In this document: in pieces, positions 10,799 through 22,600 of the stretch
How positions within the stretch are numbered: position 1 is the stretch's first letter
Layout: each line of letters opens with the position of its first letter
Assembly (NCBI GenBank): GCA_003344405.1
Contig: NOWV01000375.1
Coordinates: forward strand, 1-31,644
DNA length: 31,644 nucleotides
DNA from: Trichoplax sp. H2
Lineage: Eukaryota > Placozoa > Uniplacotomia > Trichoplacea
Direction of reading: 5' to 3'
Program-made: the position numbers and the translations under genes
Notes under the pieces: model-generated
Told to the model about the DNA's origin: nothing
The model's input: only the letters and a program-made list of their open reading frames with translations
The model's database searches: none

Positions 10799-11529
10799 CT
10801 GTTATGCCACAAGTAGTAAAAATATTGCTTTTAAAATGAAGCGATATTTCATTGAATAGCCGGTAAATTAAGAAGTGTTATGTTTCTGAAAAGGCTTATT
10901 ATTACTGTTTCAGTATCAACTAGTACAAACTCCCGTCGCTATGCTGACGGTTTACGATAATGTGCTCATTTAGCAGATAGTATTACCATTTGATAGACCT
11001 GTCAGAGAGAGGTTCAGTAACTTTATACCATGTACTTTACTTTAGTATACTGTACGGTAGATATTTATCCTAAGAGATATTTGGTAGCTATAACTATAGA
11101 CTGTAGTGGTAGAGACGAATGCTAGAGTACAGATGACTATGTACAGTAAGGTGTTGAGTTACTAATAAGGCTATAGGTATAAAAAGAACTGTAAATCATA
11201 TATTAGGATATGGTTAATTCATTGTACTTTGGCTGGTGTGAATGATGTCTACGCAAATACTGTAGTCGTATCCATATTGGATTAATAATGGTCCACAGTA
11301 GAATAGTCTTGCCAAGAATAATTTAACTATGTGTAAAATAAGGTTAAAGGTTGCCATGTGGATTGTAGCTGCGAATGCTACGAAAAGTATAAAAGCATGC
11401 AACTTTAGATTATTCTGTTAGTTCGTTGTAGAAGTCTTTAGTAGTATTATTCGGCTAGAGTAGAGCTGTGTGTAGTTAATCTTTGCATAAGATTCAATAA
11501 AGCCTTTGTTTTTCTAAAATTTGGAATCT

Positions 11530-11616
11530 CGTGATTGGTATATATCACACAAAGATAATAGTATCGATCAAAATGAGCTGCGCCAATCGATTAATAAGAA
11601 TTATATCTTTGATGAT
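11530..11616 (-). pseudogene. pseudogene TM4 exon remnant with TGA
   Basis: After a TTTTTAG acceptor it reads IIKDIILINRLAQLILIDTI, matching gene 1 exon 12. It then hits TGA (11547-11545) where both functional copies have the TM4 tryptophan. Similarity fades just after that. Confidence 0.82.
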
Positions 11617-12056
11617 CTAAAAACGAAAACAGTAGTATTAGATTCAATTACTGACATAATTTATAGTTAAGAATAACTATTGAACATACAATCCCATTTT
11701 TTTCTAAGTATTTAGAAAAAGCTTGATGATCTTCTACAAATAAGTTGATTTTGATGATCATCGTACATAATATTTGATCTTTAGCTTAAGGCATAATATC
11801 ACTACAAAAATTAAAATTTCTATTCTATTTTTCACGTGTTGTATTTTATTTGCATGGCATCTATATTTAATTGCTAAGATATAGTTACGATGGTTATAAG
11901 GCATTATAACAATAGTTTGTGGTGACTGCTCCTACTTACATTCTATTAATCATGAGAATTTTAACTTGCTAGTTTGGACTAATATTCGTGAAGATTAGTA
12001 AGAGTATATAATTTAAGTGGGAATTAAATGTTGGTAAATTCGTGATGATCACCTAC

Positions 12057-12290
12057 CAAATTCAAGTTTGCTACATTTGTAAATATCTTAAATATTTTCC
12101 ACATTTTTAACATTACTGAGCCGAACGATATAGTGAACCCCAAACTAAGTAGCCATATTTCTGCTATACAGCTAAATCTTCTATTCTTGGCTCTTATTCT
12201 TGCTGTATCGACACCATTTACTATTACGGAAATGTAGCACAGTATGCATCCCCAAACGGTAAAATGAAGATATTAAGAAATATGTCTTAT
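12057..12290 (-). pseudogene. pseudogene TM2-TM3 exon remnant
   Basis: It aligns from the TM2 start through SCIAEIWLLSLGF and KIFKIFTNVANLNL to a GTAGGT donor. The 5' end lacks the KMSSPN codons. In early TM2, near 12255, there is a net 2-nt insertion relative to genes 1 and 2. Confidence 0.82.
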
Positions 12291-12323
12291 TAAATCGAGA
12301 ATTCTCTTTATAATATATAATAC

Positions 12324-12475
12324 CTGTTATGCCTTTTTACAGCAATTAAAACCATTACGGCTAAGGAAAATATAATACCTAAGTAGCAAACGGTACTCAA
12401 TGAGATAAATAATACTGTTGCAATGGATTTAATAACGATGATAAAAATTGATCGATCTTGCGGTGGTTTACTGCC
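12324..12475 (-). pseudogene. pseudogene TM1 exon remnant
   Basis: Open through SKPPQDR and a hydrophobic helix to KRHNR, with an intact GT donor (GTATTA). The 5' edge is damaged: the only nearby AG (GGCAG) would put the exon in a frame that soon stops. Confidence 0.85.
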
Positions 12476-15400
12476 AATAGTAAAAATCAAGCAGAAAACA
12501 TGATTAACAATTTAGCTTGCCTGATATTGATAAGTGTATAATAATATTTTAAAGACACGGAAGTTAAGAATCAAGCATGGATAGTAAACCTTTTTTAATT
12601 GAGATCTTGTCACAGCTATCTAAGTGGCATGAACTATCTAGAAATACCCTACTGGATAGACTCAAAAGAATAGTTGCTAAAAATACAACTTAATTTAATT
12701 TACAACTTTATTTTAGTAGTTCTCACTAACAATCTATAATAAAATGAAGAAGCAATAGCAACCAAAAATAATTAGCTTTTATACTCAGACTTAAAATAAG
12801 ATAGCATAAAGCAAGTGAACAACAGGTATCCTGGTCAAAGGAAGTCAACGCAGCTAAAGCATTACAAATACGGCAGATTATAACTTTGTCAAACCGTAGT
12901 ATTAACTTAAATACTATAAGAAATTATGAAAAGTTAAAATATAGCTCTTAGTATGAGCTGATCAAGAATTCCAGCCTGAACACGTATGTTATCTACTGTC
13001 ATTTAATATTACTGACAGAGGTCCTATTACACCCACTTAATGATCCAATCGACATATATATATTAAATTTACGGACGTAATGGTAACCCGTCATTGCTCA
13101 ACAGACCGTTAATACCGATCAATATAATGCATGAATGATATTGACTGTACGAGAGATTTACGAAAAGTGGTTGATTAGATTGGATCTTGATACTCGTTGG
13201 TATAATATCGCTATTAATTTAGTCGTTGTTCAGTTACTCGTTGGTAACTTCTATTGCATAACTAATAAATTGAATATAGCTAGATCTAGAGTCTGTTTTT
13301 ATCATTTATTACTACGCCCCAACAAGTAGCTTCACGGTTTAAGGATTTCTAAAACTAATATTTTTGAACACAGATTATAATTTGGACTGTAATCGTTATG
13401 CAGTCGCAATATTGGTAATGGGATAACTTTAAATTCTCGTAATATCGTACTGCTCATTTGATAATAACCGACTGTATTGGATTTTATGAACTAATGGATG
13501 GAACGAAAATTTACTAATGTCCAATTATTTGGTCTAATTTTACCATCCCCCCCCCCCATTTCACGACAATGAAAAGTAGTGCGATTTCATACATGAATTA
13601 ATCTCAGCTAGTATTGCTGCTACAGCTATTATTACTTCAGATAAAACAATCCTTACTACTAAATTTAGTAATTGGGTAACAGTAAACTCTCTTTCATCTT
13701 TTTTTGCTATAATTTTTTACTAGTGATTGCTTATACACCTCTGTAAAGCTTTACTAATAATACTTCTACAACAGTGTGATGGATTGTGAAACGTAGAGAC
13801 CAAGCTACAAAACTGTTTGCAAACTTTGATTCTACGTTCGTGGCACTCTGGTCGACTTAACGAAGCTTGATACCAAATAAAAATTGGTCAAACAATCGAA
13901 TAACAATTTATTAAAAAAATGTGACAGAGATAGATCAAACAGCCATTTAAATACTTAATTCTAAGTATTAGAAGTACAGAAATAAAAAAAGATGACAGAA
14001 CTAAAACTGTCAGCAACCAACGAATCTAACAAAAAGAAGAACGTTTTCACTTACAACAATTCACCCATGAAGTCCTTTAAAATTCAATAAGTTCTTCAAA
14101 ACAATCTTCTTTTACTCTCTACTCTAAGTTTTCTGATTCGCTGATTGCACTATCATTTATAGGCTTCGCCAAAATTTTTTTATGACAACCATGACTGCTT
14201 TTCTGACATTAGTATTGACAGTTGATGTTTTAGAATGATGTTATGCGGTAACTGTACGATTACAGCCTACACTACAGTACTTTACTGTCAAGTTATAAAT
14301 CTCCTTTCTCCGTGGATAGGGCTTTGTTACCGAGTCGAATTCATATATAATCCCAATAGACTATCAAACACCCTTTCTTTACATTAGTCGATTGCTTCTA
14401 GATCATTCCTATAGTAATCTATATAAAAACTTGTAAAATAGTGAAGAAGAAAAGATGACGATATCAAGATTTGGCAAGGTGAAGCTTAAAGATACTGTCA
14501 CTTTCTAGGTATTTTCTATCGTAAAGTAATAATATATCATACTGAAGCTATAAAGGATTCGGCTTTTTGTCCTTTACTACAATTGCTTCTGACTACTTCT
14601 AACAAAAATTTTGAATTTTTGAAATAATATCTCTAATCCGTAATAAATTATAAAGATATGATAGGGAAGGAATTGTAATGTGTTAAGAAAGTGATTAAAT
14701 GTAAGAGAGACCCTATTTACGTAATTCTGTAGCATTGTTACTTTTGAGAAAGGACAAAAGATTCTACATTGATTTTTTCCCCTTGATTTGGAATGATTAT
14801 AAAACGTAATGGCACTTATGCTCATCGTTATGTAGCATTTACTTATACGGCAACAGTATAATAAAGATTCAAAAGTGCCTTATCGAAAATCCCTTTCTAG
14901 TAACCTACAGAGTCGCGATACAAATGGAAAGACAGAGCTGAGCTACTAGCAACTTCGGCGCTCTACACGAAGGATTGCCGTACAAATAGCGTTAAGAGCA
15001 CTTTGTTGAAATAGTATATTTCTCACGTTAAAATTTCACTTTATTGAGGGTGTTCGTAATAGATTATTTTTAAAACTCGGTTACATATCCTGTTTTCCGA
15101 TTTGACAAGTGGAGTAAAGTAATTTCGTATCGCAGTAAAACCACTATTGAACCTGGCATTTAGTCCTTAAATTTACGTTATATGGAAGTGCAGACAAATA
15201 TTCTCATCAATTTTCACCATTTAATTATAAAATTTCATCTATTGTAAGTTTCTGGGGTGTTAGAATATATGTAGATGAATCATCTATAAATAAATCGTCA
15301 TGGGATTTCGAATTCTTTTTTTGTGCTAAAGCAGACACGTAGATTACTGATAGCAATGCAATCTATAACTAGAAAACAATTATCTTCTTGCCTTATACCA

Positions 15401-16386
15401 GATTCAGTCATAGTTGATGTATTTTACTTACTGACGCATAAACTATTAGAATAGTGAGAAATTTCTATTCGAAATGTATTATTATTAGTTATTGTTTTGA
15501 AAATCATTTTAACTCTGTTTATGGCAACGTTAGCTGTAATCGTAGCTAGATCAAAATAATAAAATTAGTATCTATCGTATAGGGTTGACGTTTTAATTCG
15601 TAGATTTACGATAGTATGCCAGCGGATTTTAAAGGTCTTTTTAAAAATTATAAAGAGAATTCACACGAGTAGTAATTCGTAAGTTAGATTCGATATTTTA
15701 TTGCAATTGAAATTTTTGAAGCATTCAAAAATTGTATAATTTAAGCTTAATTACCGGTTCTCTCTCTTCAGTTCAAAGCAATTCAATTTTCAGAGATGTG
15801 ACTGATTTACATTAAAAGTTTAAATATTGCAAATAATATTTTGATTATAATTATTCAAAGCAATGAGGTATTACTTATTATTTCTTAAAAGATAGCTTAC
15901 GATGTTGAATAAAAGGTCAATTTTTAATAGATAAAATCTTTAGAAAATTTATAATGTTGTTTAAAGGCCGTATTAGAAGGCCTTTTATGTTACGAATAAT
16001 TTAAGATTTATCTATCTAAGTAGGGAAATGAATATGTATAATAGCAAAATCTAAAATTGGGTGATAATTAAATAATTTTGGAACAAAGAATACTTAAAAT
16101 TTTAAAAACAGAGCTCACAACAATAGTACCGATACTAATTATTAATTATTTTATTTAATTAGAATACCTCTAAATTGTATATTGGAAACATAATAGTAAC
16201 AGCCTGTCCAGATGTTCAGATTGCTTTGAAGAAAACTTATAATACGGATAAATATTTACTTAAACTGTTTTGAGTTAAATAAGGCAAGCATCCATAAAAA
16301 GAAGTATAATCTTGCTTATTTCTTAATGTTATTTCATAGTTTTGGTTATCCACTTATGACGAAAAATTATTTGTGTATTTAGTACT
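12476..16386. other. intergenic region upstream of gene 2
   Basis: No supportable gene. VFT exons of the inverted pseudogene would be expected on its minus strand, but I recognise none with confidence. A 10-C run lies near 13549-13558 and a short AAAGGCC hairpin near 15963-15986. It should contain the promoter of gene 2, but no distinctive promoter element was identified. Confidence 0.5.
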
Positions 16387-16611
16387 ATGAAGAGTTTAAT
16401 GAGCTACAGTTGCATTTACGCCGCCGTTTTATTGGTCCAAGGCAACTTATGTAAGGAAAATGTTACCATCATGTGTTTAGTACCATATTTTAAGTGGTAT
16501 TTCCATACCCAGCACTTGGTTACAGCCGCAAAGATGGCCATTAACAATATCAATGAAGCTGATTATGTTTTGCCCAACTACCGATTACAGGTTGAATACC
16601 TAGATAGCCAG
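16387..16611 (+). CDS. gene 2 exon 1: signal peptide and VFT start
   Basis: ATG opens a short basic start and a hydrophobic core (SCIYAAVLLVQGNLC), a plausible signal peptide. VFT strands follow, with TAAKMAINNIN and LPNYRLQVEYLDSQ, the counterparts of the AVEMALEDVN and LPDYELKLIHHDSK segments of GB1. The donor is GTAAGC. A second in-frame Met five codons in is a possible start. Confidence 0.87.
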
Positions 16612-19600
16612 GTAAGCGTAAAAATGAAGGTTTCCTGATTAACTATTAGTAATTCAGCATATTCACAGGTCCATCTACAAGTGTGTAATTAAGGTAGCTT
16701 CTTAAAGATTACTATCATTTCATACAAGGTCGAATAATATCGATCGTTGGAAATTTTCAGTAGAAAATTTTTTAATTCTTAGCAGAATAAAATAAAGACT
16801 AGAAAAGATTTTCATCCAATTTCGCTATGATACTGATGATGATCACTATTGGCAATTGTTAATTTATTCTTTTACCGGTATTCCATTCTTAATTGGGCTA
16901 ATTAAATTTTTCCTTCATGCTCTACAAATAAAAGGCAAATATCACAAAGTAAAGTTAAAAAATAAGGAATTATTTAAATAGATTACTACGCAAATTCAGT
17001 ATTCTAATTTATTAGCGAAAACTCCATTAGAAAAATGCACTATTAGATCATTGATGAGACTTCTAACTAGGGAGAATCTAAATTTTTTACAATCCATCTA
17101 GTAAATTTAGGCTCTTATATTTTCAATATCAAAAGAAGTATTTAGGCGCTAATAATTGTGCAGAATTCGATAATTGAATTCAATTTCTGAAGTAATTTGA
17201 GATAAATGTTGGCATATTGTAAACTACTAGATTGAATTGGCATCTCATCGTGTATTTAATTAATTCATAAAATTATTTTAGTGGAATAACGCTACACCTA
17301 AGAGAAATTTAACCACCTGTCATTTAAGGGAAAAAGCGTTTATTTTTTATTATTTTTGTGTATCTTGTATCTTAGATTATATAAACCTTGTTTAATGTTG
17401 CTTTTAATTACAGATTTATGGACCAATAGCAACTAAAGCCATGATCGATTCAATTTTACGCCCACCCACCAAAATAGCTATTGTCGGTCCATTGATATCT
17501 TCTGCTAGTGAATACGTTGCGTCAATAGCAAAATACTGGAACTTAGTTCAGGTTTGTAATTCTTTCATTACGTGATTTAAATGCAGGTTGTAACAAAATT
17601 TTCTTTTACCCATTTCTCTCAGTTTTTTATACAAGAAAGGAAACTGCCTGTAAATGTAATAATTAAAGCAGTTTTATTAAAGAATATAAACATCCTTACA
17701 GAGATTATAACTGCTACTAACTCCACTTAAGTGGTGGTTGCTGTCCCTTATTACTATTAATCAGTTAAATGGCATTGCTGATTCCGTCGTAATAGGTTCT
17801 AACTCTCGTCTATCCTTTCTAGAGTTTCCTACCTCTCCATTATACACATTTCTATCTATTACTACGTAATTACTATGTTGATCATACAATATGCCTATTG
17901 TCTCAATTTTTCCCTATTCACATACCATAATTACTACATTAGCTTACACTAATTTAGGCTATTTTGTATAATACAAGCAGAAGTAGCACATTAAGTTGGA
18001 GTTATCAGTCAGATAAACATGAAAGGCTAGCTTTGTCTGGGGTTACTAGTAAATCCCAAAATTGCAATATTTAAACTAGCACTGAATTGCTCTATTGCAT
18101 ATTAGACTGAAGTGATAATATTTCAATATGTGATTAGAACATTATGGAAATAGCATCACATGCGGTAATACTGTTGAGATTTCGATAGATCTTATAATGT
18201 TCACCAGTATTACAGTATGTGTTAGCATAATGTGCGATACTGTTTAATAATACCAAAATGCAGAAGAGTTATTACAACATAGGCGTTGTTCGTTTATAGC
18301 TGCATGCTTGATTTCCAAATTTTTGAGCACACTTATAACAAATGCCGATAACATATTTGGTCTTGCTTGAGATTTTGTTATTAGCATATCCCAGATTTCT
18401 TTGAAAAATAAACTTATTTTTAACTACTCCAAACTGATCAAGTATACGTATTGACCATGAAAAATTCTATTTATAAGCGCTTCTTAAGATTATAATATAC
18501 ATGATACTTTAAGTTTTTCTTTACAGATTGGTTACGCTTCTTTAACTGTTGCTTTGGACGATAGATCGATATATCCGTACTATTTTCGAACTGCTGTGAC
18601 GGAAAAGAGTTTTAACGCAGCTAGGTTGGCTTTTTTTAAGCGTTTTCAGTGGAATAAAATTGGGATTGTTCATAGTTCATCTGGCGCTTATCCTAAGGTA
18701 TGCTTGATTATAAATTTTGATTTGATGCTGCAGACTATTAATTGCAATAGGATCTATTTTGAAAAATCCTAAGGAAACAAAATCAAAATTTTATTTATTT
18801 GTGCGCAACAATGGAGCTCGCTTGGCGTAATATAGTCTGAGAGTAATTACTATATGCTTTTATAGCTTTCTTAAGACTTAAAAAATCGTTTAGGTGAAAC
18901 GTAAGGTTCGAAGTGGAAGAATAAATACTTTTGTTTTCTGAGAAAGTAGCATTTGTTTCATACAGAACATATAATTCGTTTAGATAACTTCAACGTACAA
19001 AAAAATTAAAAAAGGAAACTTAATTAAAGAATCAATTTACGAAAGTTTCGCTACTTAGTGACACTCTAGCCTATAAATTATTAGAATATCATTTGAGGCT
19101 GCTTTATGCTATAGCTTATATGTTAATCGTTCGTGAATGATGCATTAATAAAATTTAAGCATTGGTCAAAAACTGCGCTAATAGTTGCATATATAATTTT
19201 GTAAAAGCAAATAATTCACTTTACTATTTAATTAACGCTTTTATTTTGCTGTTCCATAATTATTCATATCCCAAGAAATGTCAATTTGTTTTCATTTATT
19301 GAATTGTGGTTGCATGCTAACACTTTTTTGGCCAGTCCATAACTTACAGAAGTATTCTTTGTTTTACCTTCTTCAATTGCTACCAGGCATTCAACTTCTA
19401 ATATATTTGTAATTGTAATTCTATGCTCTTTCATAATTTTAGTCTGCATTACTGGTGCAAAACGAAATGACTAAAGCCAACGTGGATGTCGCTGTTATAG
19501 AAAGTATTACCGGAGATGGTAGCTTTGCCTTAAACAGTTTGAAGGTAACTTTTCTAAATTGAATATAATACTCGTAACTTAGATGTAGAAACTATATTCC

Positions 19601-22600
19601 AATAAAGGTATCTGTATAGCAAAAGAATGGAATTACATTACTTCATATTAAAACTCAACGTAAATGTAAATGATAATTAGAATTTTTCTATACCCTACAA
19701 TATTCTAACTACAAAACGAAGGTTTCAACATTTTTATTTATCTATTTCAAATTTTAATTAATTAACATAATTGCCTCAAAAGTAACTTACATTAAGAAAT
19801 ACTTAGTGATTAGCCATTTTTCGGACCTGTTCAGGTTAAGGATGTTAGAATAATATTGCATTTTGGATACACAGGCGATGCTAGAAGGCTGCTATGCACG
19901 GTGAGAAATATTCTGATAACAATTTAAATTTTCTTTATTATGAAAATGTTAAACGTCAAACGATAGCGATCCGTAATATCACTACTGTAATCATAAGTCC
20001 CTATTTAGAAGATTAAGTCATCTATTGGATAGTACTAGTCTTTCAAAGATTTGGTTCTACGAGCTTATACTCGTATAAAAGAAATATATTACTATAGTGT
20101 AAATAGTTTTATTCGAAAATTAGAATGTATTGAAGTGGACTAATATGCAAGAGTAAGATTTTAATTAACCCAGTTAAAAGTTTCTTAACTAAATACAGAC
20201 GTATCTACAGGATATTCTTCTACCTATATATTGCGGTAAACTATATGATCAATATTTGTGTGGCAGCACTCATTTGTAAACAATTAAGCTGTCTGTTAGC
20301 TACTTAATAAAGATCATTTAAGACCTTTACTAAATGCATTGCATGTATTTTTTAAATATTTAAAGTATGTTAGAGAAAAATTATAATCAAATCATACAAT
20401 CGTTCTAGCATTCGATATTATAGGACTGTAACTAATACGAGTATATCACTTTTACTTTTGCACCAAACTTTTGAAATATCATTTCCAACAATTTAAAGAT
20501 TAAATCTTAACTCCTAGATTCAATTAATGAACTACCACGATAGGTCGATACATCTATTATTCGTATTCTTTTTTTTAACAGGCATATCGCCAAAATTACT
20601 ATGGATCAAAATATATCTGGTGGTTTCCAGGTTTATTTAGCTCTAACTGGTGGGATGAATCCCCTCGTGATCACAATTGTACTGCAAAGCAACTGTTTGA
20701 AGTAATCAAAAACAGTTCATTTTATACTAATGCGCCAATTTATTCTCCATCTAAGACTCCTGCGGTATCAGGAAAGGTACTATTATTGCTTGTAAATTAA
20801 ATATTTCACTTTTATGCATACTTTGTTTGGATTTATATATGTCTGCATGATACATCTCAGTCCACAGTGATCATGATGATAGTAATGCGAGTATTTAATA
20901 CATTTAATGCATTAATGGTTAGTTGATAAGCCCACTCTAAGCTATATAATATTAACCGTAATTATGATGTTTTACTGACACAGACAGGATTGCAGTTTTA
21001 TGAAGAATTGAGCAAACGAATAAATTACACAATTCAAGACAGTGATGTCTCCAGTGCTGTTGGAGCAATATATGATTCTATTTGGAGTATAGCACTCGCG
21101 CTAAATCAAACAGAATCTCGTCTCATACAGAAGAATATCTCAATAACTGACTTTAACTATCAAAATAATTATATAAGATCGAACATTTTCGAAGAATTAT
21201 CGAATTTGTCATTCCAGGGAGTTACTGTTAGTATATCCTTGTCCATTCTCCAGTTATATAGTTCTAAACATTTGTAATAAGTTGAATTATTTCCTAACAA
21301 AGCATTAAGATACTTACTATTATTGAGACAAAATATATTAGACTCTAAATTTTATGTTTAATGATGATTGTATGCTATATTAACCATTTTGCTTATACCT
21401 TTATCGTTTCTGTAAATGCTTATTGGTAATGAATTCACTAAGCATAAAATAAAAGTTATACACCTTTGAATTATTTCGACCTTTTAGGGATATATATCTT
21501 TCCTACAAGGGAGTAGCCGATTAGGAGACGTCATAGTTTTGCAGCAGCAGGGTAAAGAGCCAACTCTGCTCTAACAGATTTAGCTAATAAACATTATGAG
21601 AGCAGTGCTATATATAATGCGGTATTTGATCTTAGGCTGGGATACGCGTCAGAAAATAGGCTTTTATAAAATTTACGGCGATGAATTGAAAATTTATAAC
21701 AAAACGATACTATGGCGAGGTAAGAGCGTATAATTTAATGATCCTACGTAAAACATTAAATAAGTTAATTATAAAATTCTTATTTATCATTTGCATTTGT
21801 TATAGATGGCAAACCACCTCAGGATCGATTAATTATCACGATAGCCATTAAGACCATTGCTATCGAATTATTTATAGTATTTAGCGCTATCAGCTGTTTA
21901 GGGATTTTATACTGCCTAGCACTAATAGCATTTACATTCATTAAAAGGAATAATAGGTAACTACTTGATAACTATTATCTGCTAATCCAATTTGTCTTAG
22001 ACCAATTCATGAATCTAAATTATCTTTTAACATATCTTATATCTTATGTAGGTTTATTAAAATGGCTAGTCCGAATTTAAATTGCTGCATTTTAATAGGG
22101 TGTATACTATGTTACACTTCTGTTCTAATTAGTGGGATGGACGCAGTAATTCCTGCCCTTAAAGATCGTAAATATAGTTGTGTTGCTGAAATATGGCTGC
22201 TTAGTATTGGTTTTACCATTGCTTTTGGTTCGGTTATGTTAAAAACCTGGAGAATATTCAAGATATTTACTAACAAGACAAAAATTAGACTGGTTAGTAT
22301 CTAGATGCTTCTCGTACAATAGTTATAACGATATAATCTTCAGCTGTCACTTTTTGAAAGGTTTATTTCCATTAATATCATATAGTATTTTCTGGGCACA
22401 AAAATGTTACAAGCTTCAATGATTAAATATTAAAATTACCAATTATATTTAAATTAATTAAGTTTGCATTGCTACTCAAATTATTTCTGAGCCATAGTTG
22501 ATGAATGTTCTTATAAATTATCAACATCAGAATTCGATAATATAATTTGCGAATTGTTAGTTATAATTGATGGTACATAGGCCAACAGTCTAATAGTCCA

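Larger units (their letters stand above)
10533..12475 (-). pseudogene. broken GABA-B-like receptor copy, 7TM region, inverted
   Basis: Four exon remnants lie on the minus strand in receptor order: TM1 (12475-12324), TM2-TM3 (about 12290-12057), TM4 (11616 to about 11530) and TM5-TM6 fused to the tail (10798-10533). Defects seen are: no usable acceptor before TM1; loss of the KMSSPN stretch and a net 2-nt insertion in TM2; TGA at 11547-11545 replacing the TM4 tryptophan; TAG at 10741-10739 in TM5; a 1-nt deletion near 10670; and a deletion joining the middle of TM6-TM7 to the tail exon. It shares gene 1-specific residues (KRHNR, VNG, FTNVA, KKLRLI), so it derives from a gene 1-like copy. No convincing VFT exons were found upstream. 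It cannot encode a working receptor. Confidence 0.85.

Noticed and set aside
11214-11402. 62-codon hydrophobic minus-strand frame between pseudogene exons
   Set aside because: It does not align to any receptor exon; the true TM4 remnant is at 11530-11616.
13135-13329. 64-codon plus-strand frame
   Set aside because: No motif, no splice context and a chance-level length.
13549-13558. Run of C residues
   Set aside because: Simple homopolymer, possibly a sequencing artefact; no associated structure.
14060-14110. Minus-strand stretch reading DCFEELIEF, resembling the FEELSNLSF end of exon 7
   Set aside because: The match is only about seven residues, with a stop just before and just after and no similarity further upstream. 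It may be an exon 7 remnant but is too short to claim.
14577-14825. 82-codon minus-strand frame where pseudogene VFT exons might lie
   Set aside because: The translation shows none of the VFT landmarks (WWFPG, IYDxxW, FNY).
15963-15986. AAAGGCC...GGCCTTT hairpin resembling a bacterial terminator
   Set aside because: The window is eukaryotic and the hairpin is not near a gene end.
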